Assembly (NCBI GenBank): GCA_036345935.2
Contig: JADWOT020000007.1
Location: 2,120,385 to 2,184,384 of the forward strand
Reading direction: 5' to 3'
Origin: Taenia hydatigena
Lineage: Eukaryota > Platyhelminthes > Cestoda > Cyclophyllidea > Taeniidae
DNA: 64,000 nucleotides
The first letter of the stretch is position 1; the number at the start of each line of letters is the position of its first letter. Under the pieces are notes generated by a model, which did no database searches, was not told where the DNA came from, and was given only the letters and a program-made list of their open reading frames with translations. The position numbers were made by a program, and so were the translations under genes. Of the stretch, positions 26,704-36,729 are shown one piece after another.

Positions 26704-26925
26704 ATGCGGACTTCAACAGCCACATTAAGTCGAGGCATGTGTATGTTTGAATAATTGCAAAGCGATAGAGTGAATCGCGGGCATTGAGGCAGCAGAAGCA
26801 GAGATAGATGTGGGTGTCGAGGAAGAGGGGTAAAGACAAAGGTAAAGGTGGGTGCGTGCATGTAGCACTGCAGTGTGAAGTAACACAGCACGGCATAGAT
26901 TACACAGGGCGTGGAGTGATGTTAG
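26704..26925 (+). repeat. Dispersed repeat family B, copy 1
   Basis: It aligns with 49270-49490 and, in part, with 27740-27900. Shared landmarks are 'aagtcgaggcatgt', a purine-rich 'gaggcagcag...gagatag' tract, and 'gcagcac...catggcata' (here 'acagcacggcata'). The minus-strand open frames here arise from the repeat's purine/pyrimidine asymmetry and should not be read as genes. Confidence 0.55.
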
Positions 26926-27739
26926 CGTAAGTGCACTTGCATTTTACTCTCAACAGCTATACACGATGCCGGCGCTTGTTTTTGTTAGTATCCTGGTCAA
27001 GAAGCGCCACCTTCCGCCAAATACCAAGTGTATCATCTTGGCTAATGGCACCGTTTATCTGTCTACTTGAGGAGGGGATTTTGGGAGACAGAAGATGTAG
27101 CTAGTACAACAAAACTTGCTCAGAAAGGCGATGAAGTGATTAATGCGTGTATTGATACTGCGGTCTCATAAAACAATGTTAGTCCTAATCCTGATTAAGT
27201 TATGGTACTGCTTCCAGAGTCCACTATTGAGACAATCCGTGCACTACCTGGTAGCATTTCTGTTATCGTCCTATTTTTTATATAACCTAACTATGATGAT
27301 TCCGTGATTACGCGCAATTTTAACTCCCGAGTAGGAAGTTCTCTTCTTCACTTCACACATTTCTATTAGGCACTCGTCTGCCTGTCCACCTGGCTTACGA
27401 ATGGCTGATGGAATAAAGTTGAGTGCGATTGGCGCTGGCGCGTTGGGTGAGTTCATGCTGCACACTGTCAGAGCTTTCCGCCTTGTCGGTGTAAAGTGAG
27501 GGTAGAGAGATGGAAACGTACAGTGGATGGACACTTGGCATTTTGACTTTCCGGGCTAGGTAGGCGAAGCATCGATGCGAGGTGCAACCAAGCTGCTGAA
27601 TGCGACTAAATGGGCAAACGACTAGCAGAACGTGGTTTCATCGACGATCGCCAAGATATGGGCCTAGCACGCTTCCGTTGTGCTACTCTGCCTATGCCAT
27701 TTTGCATCTCCTAATTACTTTCCGCCATCAACCGAGTTG

Positions 27740-28130
27740 GCGGAAGCGACATAACAAACCACGGAGGCGAGCCTCAACGGTTACATAAAGCTGAGGTGTG
27801 TGCGTGTGTAGTTAGTGTAGTGTAGGCAGTGACGCAGTAGGGATAGATTGCATGTGGTGCAGCACAGCATGGCATAGTTCATCGCAGAAAGCTGGGTAAG
27901 AGAAGACAGGCGGTAATGCAATGATATTAGAACATTAGAAGGTGTCGTTTCAATGAAGTAGCAGTCAGAACATCTGCTTTTCACCCGGACGGCACGCGGA
28001 CGGACCGAATTCAACTTTCAAGAACAGTCTCTTTACTAAAGTTTGTTGTATTCTCAGGTTGCATGACGCTAGAAACTTTGACTACATGTAGGTGCGTATT
28101 GCATGAGGGGCCGAGGACACGAAAGTAAAA
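27740..28130 (+). repeat. Dispersed repeat family B, copy 2
   Basis: Shares 'gtggtgcagcacagcatggc' and the following 'atagttcatcgca' with copy 3 (49440-49480), and further on a 'gacgctag...tgcatgagg' segment that matches 49595-49645. It lacks part of the middle purine-rich tract. No target-site duplication was recognised. Confidence 0.5.
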
Positions 28131-28428
28131 GGCGGTCGCGTTGGTGACAAGCCGATAAGGCTGCTGGTACAGCTAATTCTGTAGCGTTAACAACAACAAA
28201 CTAATCTGCTTGAAATGGATCTGACTTGGTCTGAACTGGCCAACTCACCTACACACACATTACCATCATCAGTCGTGACGCGGTGGATGCAGACGCCTGA
28301 GTAGCTAGCTGCTTTAATGCTTGCTATGCTGTGCCTTACTGCGTGAGGGAGAAATAGAGAGAGGAAGGCAGAAGTCGGTAGAATCGAGGTGGCAAGGTCG
28401 GCGAAGGGCACCGTTACTAGGCTGTGCT

Positions 28429-28499
28429 CTCGATGAGACTTGAACTTCCGACCCTGGTTTAACTGACCTGTGCTCTAGCCCCTAGCTACAAAGACATGG
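28429..28499 (-). repeat. tRNA-like segment (SINE head or tRNA pseudogene)
   Basis: On the minus strand 'tagctaggggctagagca' resembles a D arm with A box, and 'agttcaagtctc' fits a B box (GTTCAAGTC). Between them lies an anticodon-like stem with loop cagttaa. The two ends do not pair as an acceptor stem, so it is not a working tRNA. Confidence 0.4.
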
Positions 28500-29267
28500 G
28501 CTCCGTTCTTTCTGCTTCATCTTGCCCTAGGTGCCACCACCACACTTCTACGCATTGACTCCTATCACACTCACCCTAGCCTTCTAATCATCCCGCCTAC
28601 TACTGTTACAGCTTGGCCCCCCAAATGCTTTAATTTTTGTACTTCCACTCACCTCTCCCAACTACCACTCATCCTTCTCCTCCATCATCATCTATCTGTT
28701 GCAACGAGAATTCCTTTATTTACAAAGGCTGCTCAAACAGTTTGACCGAGCCCTTTATCCCTCCACCAATACTACTTACTCGGCAACAGCGTGGTAATTA
28801 TACATGATGCGGTGTTGTGCCATGTCATGTCGTGGCATGGAATCCAATGGAGGAAGAGAGGCTGGCAACGATAGTGGAGATAAGACCAAAAAATGATGGG
28901 GCGTACGAAGTGAATGAGTGTAAATGTGTTGGTGAAGAGTAAGATGTGGGGATGGAGTGGTGGTAATGATGAATGCAGTGATGGGAGACAGATAGGTGGG
29001 TGCATGTGGGGGTAGGAGAAGGAAAACGGCGATGACGGACGGGTAGAGAGTTGTACTAATAACGTGGATATCGAGGGTCTGAGCCTCTCTCTGGTTTGTG
29101 GGTCTTTCCGATCAACTATTTCTTCTCCTGCTCCCGCAGCTTCCTTCTCAGTGTCGAAGTATTCTGTCAGCCAGTATTTTCTTCCCTCCGCCCGGCTGTA
29201 CTTGCTGGAGTCTCACACAGCTAGCGACCGTGGAAGGAGGCAGTAGAGCAAGGAAGAGGCATCTGCG

Positions 29268-29341
29268 CTCCTAGCAGGAGCCAAACTTGTAATCTTCTGG
29301 TCCAAAGTCAGAAGTCTAACCTACTGGGCTGAAAGCTGACC
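29268..29341 (-). repeat. tRNA-like segment (SINE head or tRNA pseudogene)
   Basis: The minus strand carries 'agcccagtaggttaga' (A-box/D-arm-like) followed by a perfect six-pair CTTCTG/CAGAAG stem around an anticodon-like loop containing TTTG, then a weak T-arm. No acceptor stem forms and the B box is poor. Confidence 0.35.
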
Positions 29342-29344
29342 AAC

Positions 29345-32289
29345 GCTACTCTCACCAATACCAACCTTTAAACTAAACAGGTAGTCAAGGAACGCGATCA
29401 AAATGATACGATGACAATTTAAGCAATACACCGTATTAGACCATTGATTACGTGATCTGAGGCATCTAATGGTTTTCCGATACTTCACGCTGGTAAGCGA
29501 ACGATTTACTCGCCACTTATTTCACGGCTATAAGGTGAGGATCACAATACACCACAGAGGGTGTTGCTTATCGCGATAAGCTTTAAAATGCCACCCGTCA
29601 AGCAGAAAAGTTCGTATTGTACAGTCTTGCTGACGGCTATTTATCAAAAAACCTAATGTGCATAAAATGATTGGCGATTCCACCCACAAGCCACTACGCG
29701 TTCTATCATCAGCGGATGATGAAATATTTTCACGTGCAAGCTGCTTCGTGAGCAACGCACGACTCCATGATCAATTAGCACCACTCATCACAAGACGCTG
29801 CGTCCACCGATCTCACGAAACGATTGTGCTTATGTACAAATCGGGAACAAAAAACCGATTATAATGGCATGCACAGAGACGACTCATTAACGAACCACAG
29901 AGGACAGTGGAAAATAAGACGAGGAGGCTATGCTACATGCTTTCTGTTTAAATGCTCTGGTTATGTTAGAGCATTAAAGGCAAAAATCAGAGCTGCTCCC
30001 TTAGAGCTCTCAGAGTTGCCTGAAGCAGGGCAGAGTTCCCTCCGTACCCATTCGTACCCGGATCAATAGGTCTGTTCTCATCCCATCAGTCTTACTACCC
30101 GGACACCGAAAAGGAAGAGATAATCACTGAACTTACTATTACGACTAGCGTACAGTGTTTCAATAGACATTTGTACAAACTCCTAAAATGCTGAGATGTA
30201 TTCAAAGAAGTCGGTGGATTATGCGAAATTGCACAGTAATGCCGAAGGGAAAGTAACATTTCAATGTGACAGCTGAAAGGGCCGCATTCCTAAACAAGAG
30301 TAAGTCGTGAGCCACCACCATGGTCAGCATACTTAATTGCACATCAGCGGCTTCAAGATTTCTAATCACTTAAATGATTAGGAATAAGTACTTACATTCC
30401 AGTAAATAAAACGGAAAACTTGCATAAAGCTGAACTGACTCCAGTTCTTTAGTGCCTACGCAAACAAATCGTTTAATCAGTCTCTTCCTGTTTAAATGTT
30501 GGGACCTCGTCTTGACCAATGCAAAGCAATTTAAGGCGCGGTGCAAAGTAAAGACACCATGAAATCGAGTTGTAATGCGGTGCGAGTTACATTCGAAAAT
30601 CCGCCCATATGACCCCATCTAGAGCATTCGGAGCCCTAGGAATAAGACTTTGGAGCTTTACTCCATCATTTAAGTAGAAAGCTCAAAAGAAACCAACGTT
30701 CTAAATATTTGTTGAAGAATACACATTTTTGCGACTTGATACGGCTAAAAAACCACAACTTGTGTGCCTCTCGACTTGCAACGCATGTGTTTGCACAAGT
30801 GTTTGCAAAAAGTAACCAAAGCCTGCCTGATACTCTGAGCTAGGGCAGACACAGACACAGATTATCTAATTCACCTCATCAGCACACAAATCGACACCTA
30901 AACCTGCTCTTTTGCGAAAAAAATGCGTGCTCATCAAACACTATTTTTGTACTTGTTTCCAAATCTTAAAAGGACTAATACGATGCGCGCACCATCAAGA
31001 GAACAATGGACATTTGTCCACAGATGAATGTATGTCTACTGTACAACTTAAAATAATGCACAATGAGTGGCACCGACTTAGTGGGTCATCACTCTAATAA
31101 AAAACAGCGGGTTAAAACAAAAAGCAATACAAACATACGAAGACTAGGAAAGTATACCCAGCCTCACTACGATAGATCATACGTTTCGGCATATTTTTTT
31201 ACAAAGCATGCGTCGTCTAGAATGAGTATAAAAAGAATTCAAGAAGTAATTTCAATAAATAAAGAATACATGCACAGGGATGGAATCTACGACAGTGTTC
31301 TTCCAACAATTTCTATGTCCCAAAGTTCTCATAACATCAATACGGTAATTGCGTATTTCACCATCACCTGTGGTTTGAGCTACAAAATGTTGCAATTAAG
31401 TGTAAATCTAAGAAATATTTTGATTGGCGTCAGACGCATGGTAGGACAACGCGATAAGTTAGGTTCAATCTTTTTGGAGCATCCACATACTCACTAAAAT
31501 GCATCAGACTTGCCGAAGAGATCGTAAGAAAGAGGAAAGTGATGCAATTGGTTCCATTCATCACTAAAGCAAGGAGAACAGCTGTCTTGCTTTTGCACTT
31601 CTGCACCACAAATGCCTTTTAGTTCTTAACGCTTGGGATGGGATGCTAATGCAATTTGCGCTAAGTGTTAAGACTGGGCCTCATAAATGAAAATCTGAGT
31701 GTTATGCACTATGTCGCATACTTCCCTCGAAATTCTCTTTACTTGACGGATGAGAAAACATTGAAATGCGGTGATGCACTTCTATACCAAAAACAAATTC
31801 AGTATCTCATCAGTCGCTAGTTAAGCCACCAGCTGCATCCAGAACCTCCATGTCTTGCGGTTCACTAATATTGGCACATACCAGACTGGCCGATTGTAAT
31901 TTTTTTGCAAGTACAACTTCTTGAGCAACGAACTTTCACGAGAATTGGGTATTTCTGCATTGGATGTAGAGTTTTTGATTGGTATCTAAATTTTCTGCCA
32001 CTTCTAGGCCAATCTTATTGCAAAACACTTTCTTGCCCTCCTTATATTTTGAATTGAACACAGAAGCTTTTTATTAAAACTATGTTGCATGTTCGTAAAT
32101 CATGTACAAATGCATTTAACTTGTTTATCAACAGACTTTCACAAACTATACTTAAAGATTTTACAAAAAGTTAATCCGATAACGCCTATTTAGCCTTCTT
32201 ATACACAAGTATAATCGCTTTAAGCAACTTTTACCCGAGCAGGGGCTGTAATCATGTAAATATTTCACAAGTTTCATCAGCCGACTATT
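29345..32289. other. No confident gene
   Basis: The longest frame, 31063-31497 (+, 144 codons from an ATG), is Ser/Asn/His-rich with no domain, no splice evidence and no upstream promoter signal; I treat it as probably non-coding. Nothing else was found. Confidence 0.3.
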
Positions 32290-32552
32290 CTAAAAAGCTT
32301 TAGATAGTTTGAGTTTGAGGTTAAATGAATTTGATATGTTTGCCAGATCTCGTTCAGTATAAGCTTGGATGCAATTTAAAATGCCATCATAAAATGCGGA
32401 AGGCTGAATCTCTTCATGGGAATGTACGCATCTGCAAACACCGACAAAGCGATTCCATTGAAAACCTTGCGCTTTTTCGTTTGAACTCCCTTGACTAGGA
32501 GGACAAAATGAGCAGACGCCCACGAGGTCTAGAGAACATGGTCAACTCGCCA

Positions 32553-32738
32553 TTAAGTGCCACGTAGTTGGCGGAGTGACCAGCAAATGATTCTGTCAGT
32601 TTCTTTTGACGGTTTTATTCGGAATCCGACGTAGCTAACATAGTCAACTTTGTCAAATATTTGCAATTGGTTTGGCACTAGTGTTTCCGCTTCATCCCAA
32701 TAGTAATAGCTTGATTTTGCTCCTACTGCAGAGCACAC
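32553..32738 (-). pseudogene. Possible LINE reverse-transcriptase remnant
   Basis: The minus-strand frame includes V-D-Y-V-S-Y-V-G-F-R-I-K-P-S-K-E-T-D-R, which resembles the segment after the catalytic core of non-LTR reverse transcriptases, where a '(F/V).YLG..I' motif precedes a row of charged residues. The catalytic YADD box was not found upstream, and the frame stops soon after. If correct this is a small decayed piece of a retrotransposon; the similarity is from memory of the family pattern and needs a search. Confidence 0.25.
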
Positions 32739-33926
32739 GTTGCTCAGATTCGGACATCAGTTAGAGGGCTGACCAATCGCACTCATCGTGCTCTGATCCT
32801 TATTTGCTATAACTAACATAGCAAGCGATTGATTCTCTAGCATTTCCTTTGAATGTTTTTTGCTTTGTCTGCCATGAGTGGAATGGCCGATTAGTACGCG
32901 ACTCAAAAAAACGATGTCTCACCCTAAGACGACTTAAGACGTCAAACAGATCATTAAAAGGAGTTTATACTGTTGTGTTCTCACACTGGATTATTCCCTT
33001 CAATACGTACTCGGCTCAAGTGCGTGCTCACCCTCTACTATTAGCACCCTTTTGCCCTATTTGGGGGATCAGAGATCAACGGCGAGAGAAATAGATGCAT
33101 TAGAGAAGTCAAGTTGCAGCCATTAACAAAAGCAGGGACTGTAAATTGAAATCACCTCTTTCTTTCATACAGCAGGCATTTATACAAAGGCTGCTCACAT
33201 TTTCACCTGCCAATGCAAAACCTTTAACAGTGCTTAAATTAGCGCTAAGTGGGAGTTAATGTTAGTTGTGATCACCTTATCGATGGAGAGACATAAACCA
33301 AAAAAATTTCACCAACTTTCCTCCGGAGTGCATTTACTTGAAGCTATAAACAGAGTATGTTACTCTTCGGAACCGCTACTCAGGGGCTAAGCAGTGCGCT
33401 CACCCAGTCACTGAAGCCTCAAACTGCTTATATTTTGTAGGCGAATGCATTTTGATTGCATTTGCGATTTTTACCGCGCAGCGCAAGCTACTAATTAGTC
33501 TATCCTGCACTTATCATCAAACTTACAAAACTTCAGTTAATCCTTAAGCATACTACATATGGATATTGAGTATGCTTGAAGCAAGAGTGGATTGCGAAGA
33601 TTGGATGAGTCCCAGTCCCCCATGAGACTATAATAAAATCCTCCCATTAAAAAAAGATTCTAAAGATATTTTGAATGTTGAAAACAGACTTTTACGTATT
33701 GGACGTTACCTTGGCTTCATTGCAAAATATTGAACGGATCCAATGATGTTTAATCTTCCGCACAATTTTTGCTTTTAGCAGCCGACATTCTTTCATTTGG
33801 CCTAATACTTGACCATTTCGCATACATCTCCAATTTTGTGGAGATGCGTGAGAGCACGGTGGGACAAATGAGGCCTTACTAACCTCTCAAATTTTATGGC
33901 ATATTGTTTCATTTTCATGTGTGCAG

Positions 33927-34233
33927 ATCCCGCTGTTTCCCGAAACGTGCAACTTGAAGCAAACGATTCTCTCCCGGTGCACATGAAGTGGGACCAATTA
34001 CCTCGACTCATCGGATCTATTGTTCACTATTACGAATTTTAAAGTTCTAAAAATAAGTAGCAGGGTATTTTTACCCTCTCGGAAGCCATAACTATACCTT
34101 CGAATATTTAGAGCCAGGGCAAACCATTGTAACCCAAATTGGTGCATCCACTTACTTAGGTGATAGAATTAATGTGATCTCATTAGTGCTCTCAGCATCA
34201 AAGAGACAGCAATCACACCTCCTTCTAAGAGAG
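33927..34233 (+). pseudogene. Fibronectin type III domain exon, decayed unit 1
   Basis: A 307-nt exon-like block lies between an acceptor (ttttcatgtgtgcag) and a donor (GAG|GTGAGTCC). It begins P-A-V-S-R-N-V-Q-L-E-A, then V-H-M-K-W-D, and later, in another frame, NYTFEYLEPGQTI: the Pro start, first-sheet Trp and 'YtF.nLkPg..I' hallmarks of an FN3 domain. In-frame stops and a frame change after H-Y-Y-E-F show it is broken. FN3 domains are beta-sandwich modules of adhesion and receptor proteins and are typically encoded by one phase-1 exon, as the boundaries suggest here. Confidence 0.65.
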
Positions 34234-34587
34234 GTGAGTCCTTCCACTCGTTTTGTCATGTTTATGAAGCGCTTAAAATTCGGCGTGATTTTGTCAGAGC
34301 ATTTAATAGCGGCGCCCTTTCGTTGATACTAAGTCAATCGCCCAGGTTTATTTCCCCAATTTCTTCCAAAGAAATCGATATGGATAGTGAATCAGATGCT
34401 TTTAATCCACCAGTCGTCTTTCCGGTATTTAGCGGTCGGTGTTTTTTCTCGCTCAAATGCATACCGATTCCAATCCCATTCTTATTAATGCGAAGATTGG
34501 CAGAAGAACATTAGAAGAAAAATAGCAATTCATCGCTCTCACCCTTCCTTTTAAAGAATTACACAGTGTCGCTTTTTATTTGTGTAG

Positions 34588-34893
34588 ACCCTACAGCTCC
34601 TCAGAATGTGCAGCTTGAAGTAATAAACTTTTACACAGTGCGTGTAAAATGGCATCATAAATCTCGACTCCCCTGTTCTATTCTTCACTATCGCATTCTT
34701 TGGGGTCTCGACAACAAGTAGCGGGGCATTGTTACTCCTCCTCCAACTCAAAACTACTCCGGACCTTTGCATCCAGACCAAACCATCATGGTCTGTGTTA
34801 GTGCGCACATCCGTCCAGGTTATAAGGCTAAACTTGATCTCGTTAGAGCCTCCAACAACAAAGAAAAGGCAACTACGCCACCTTTCAAGGGAG
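34588..34893 (+). pseudogene. Fibronectin type III domain exon, decayed unit 2
   Basis: The exon is 306 nt and phase 1 at both ends, between acceptor 'tttttatttgtgtag' and donor GAG|GTGAGTCC. It reads P-T-A-P-Q-N-V-Q-L-E-V, then V-R-V-K-W and H-Y-R-I-L-W-G-L-D-N-K, followed by a single in-frame TAG at 34719-34721, after which the same frame continues to the donor. This is the least damaged unit. Flanking intron sequence is also similar to that of unit 3, so whole exon-plus-intron units were duplicated. Confidence 0.65.
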
Positions 34894-35193
34894 GTGAGTC
34901 CTTTCTACTCGTTATGGTGAATGCCAAGGTACTAGTTAGTGTTGACTAGATCTCACTGAAAGAACCAACTACACTACCCTTTCGCTACTGTCAAAATAAT
35001 CTTTCAGCATCATTCCCATTATCCGCCGCCCTGAATTTGGCAGCTCATATTCCTTCTTTTTCTCCAATGCTTCCACATTTCAACTCCGTACTTAATTATT
35101 TGGACACGCATAAGCGAATGCTATAAATAACAACTCACTACCCTCACCCTTCATCCAAAATAATTACCTATTGATGCACTGTCATTTATGCAG

Positions 35194-35500
35194 ACCCCAC
35201 TGTTCCCCAGAATGGGCGGCTTAAAGCGACTAGCTCTTTTACGGTACACATGACCTAAAATCTGCCACACGAACCCGTCAAGCGTATTGAGCACTATTAA
35301 ATCTATCGGAATCTCGACAACTGTTGATAGTAAGTTATCTTTGCTCCTCCAAAAATCATACACCTTCGAGAACCTAAAGCCGGGGCAAACCATCAAAGCA
35401 GGTGCCAGTGCATACATAGAGTCAGATGATATGGACGAAAATGCCTTTGTTAAATCGCGTAGCAGTGAAGTAGAAGTAACTACACCACCCTTACGCAAAA
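35194..35500 (+). pseudogene. Fibronectin type III domain exon, decayed unit 3
   Basis: It starts after 'cattttatgcag'-like acceptor sequence (35191-35193 cag) with P-T-V-P-Q-N and has F-T-V-H-M and I-E-H-Y. Several stops follow, then YTFENLKPGQTIKAGASAY in another frame to a GTATGT donor at 35501. The minus-strand ORF over 35151-35546 is only the antisense of this block. No fourth unit was recognised on either side. Confidence 0.6.
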
Positions 35501-35509
35501 GTATGTATT

Positions 35510-36370
35510 TCCTACTCGTGTTATCTAAATTTAAATATTTGGTCAAAATTAACTAGAGTCATAGAAACGGCAGACAACGATGCCCGCCTGTTGCTATTAC
35601 AATAATTACCTATGTTCACTTTTATTGCTTAATGCCACGAAATCTACTGTAGGCATTAAACCTAATAAGTCAGTCAAAAATGCTCATTATGACAGGCTGA
35701 GGTGTGGTCGATTGGTGGATGTTGGAATTCTTGAATAAATTTGTTGTTTTGGGTAGAATAGGAGGGGATGTCAACTGCGGCTGAATTGTTGACAAGGCCT
35801 TCTGCAATCGCAGCAGGTAGCGAGATGTTTGTGATTGCCACATAAACGACTTTGGCTTCAACTCCTTCAATGACTACTTCGGGTCAGTACGAATCTCACC
35901 TTGATCACTTAAAGTAATTTTGCGTTAACGTCCGCAACCATCCGGAATATTCGACTGCCCAAGAATCTCCTTTTAAGTTTTACGCTCAACCGTTTGACGA
36001 CGTCAATGAAGCAAAAGCGCGGCATTCATTCCACTGCTGGCTTCGACTTTTGCTAAGTATGTGAGAGGGGCAGTGATGCAACACACACTGTAGGTGGGTG
36101 ATATGCCTCACTGACTTTCCTGGTCACCGCTCACATCGTTCGTGCCCAATTAGGATCCAAAGCAAAACGACTTACTAGCAATTTGTCATTTAATACTCAT
36201 TGTTCTGATTGTTTATCCATTCGTCTATTCCTCGACCCTCTCATCCCTATGCAACTCAACGTCCCAACCTTATTGTCCATTTATTCATCGATCTGTCAAA
36301 TGTCTGCTATTAGTGTTTTAACGGTTTAATTTTTGGCCTCTTGTTTAATTACCTTTCTGGCTGTTGAAGA
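35510..36370. other. No gene seen
   Basis: Sequence just after the third FN3 unit resembles the intron of unit 2 for about 60 bases. The remainder shows nothing supported. Confidence 0.4.
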
Positions 36371-36374
36371 CAGA

Positions 36375-36722
36375 CTAGTAGTCAAACGATTGGTTTTTTG
36401 CATAGCAATTATGTGGGAATGGAAAGATGAATGAAACTAAGGAATGTGAGAGATGGATGGAGAGGAGGAGACAGAGTGGATAATAATGCGAGAATAAAGA
36501 CATGCACAATAATTCATATGCTTTCCAATAATGGCATCTACCCATGTAGTCAGGAGTGGGGAAGAGGCTATTGTAGTTGCGACACACCAACTCTCTACAA
36601 CAATTTTGTAATCGTTTGTCACATTGCTCAAAATAAGTAGGGCATGTATTTGATTTCGAATAGCAGCACCGTGTTGCTTCTAGAAGAGACAAGATGATGG
36701 TAAGTAAATGAGCTTTAAACAT
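36375..36722 (-). CDS. Putative secreted cystine-knot (knottin-like) peptide
   Basis: The 115-codon frame starts MFKAHLLTIILSLLEA, a short positively charged start and hydrophobic core that could serve as a signal peptide. It then has cysteines at residues 27, 34, 41, 42, 47 and 63, that is C-x6-C-x6-C-C-x4-C-x15-C, matching the inhibitor-cystine-knot layout; two more Cys lie at 19-20. The last loop is long, and about 50 residues with a hydrophobic stretch follow the sixth Cys. A pyrimidine-rich acceptor-like 'ttgtctcttctag' falls inside the leader, so the real leader could be on an upstream exon. Knottins include channel modulators, protease inhibitors and antimicrobial peptides; the role here is unknown. 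A chance ORF cannot be excluded. Confidence 0.4.
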   Translation of the reverse strand: MFKAHLLTIILSLLEATRCCYSKSNTCPTYFEQCDKRLQNCCRELVCRNYNSLFPTPDYMGRCHYWKAYELLCMSLFSHYYPLCLLLSIHLSHSLVSFIFPFPHNCYAKNQSFDY

Positions 36723-36729
36723 TAGGACA

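Noticed and set aside
31063..31497. 144-codon plus-strand ORF
   Set aside because: Length alone is compatible with chance in 64 kb, and the composition is not convincing.
35151..35546. 131-codon minus-strand ORF
   Set aside because: It is the antisense of the third FN3 exon unit, whose plus-strand reading has recognisable FN3 motifs.
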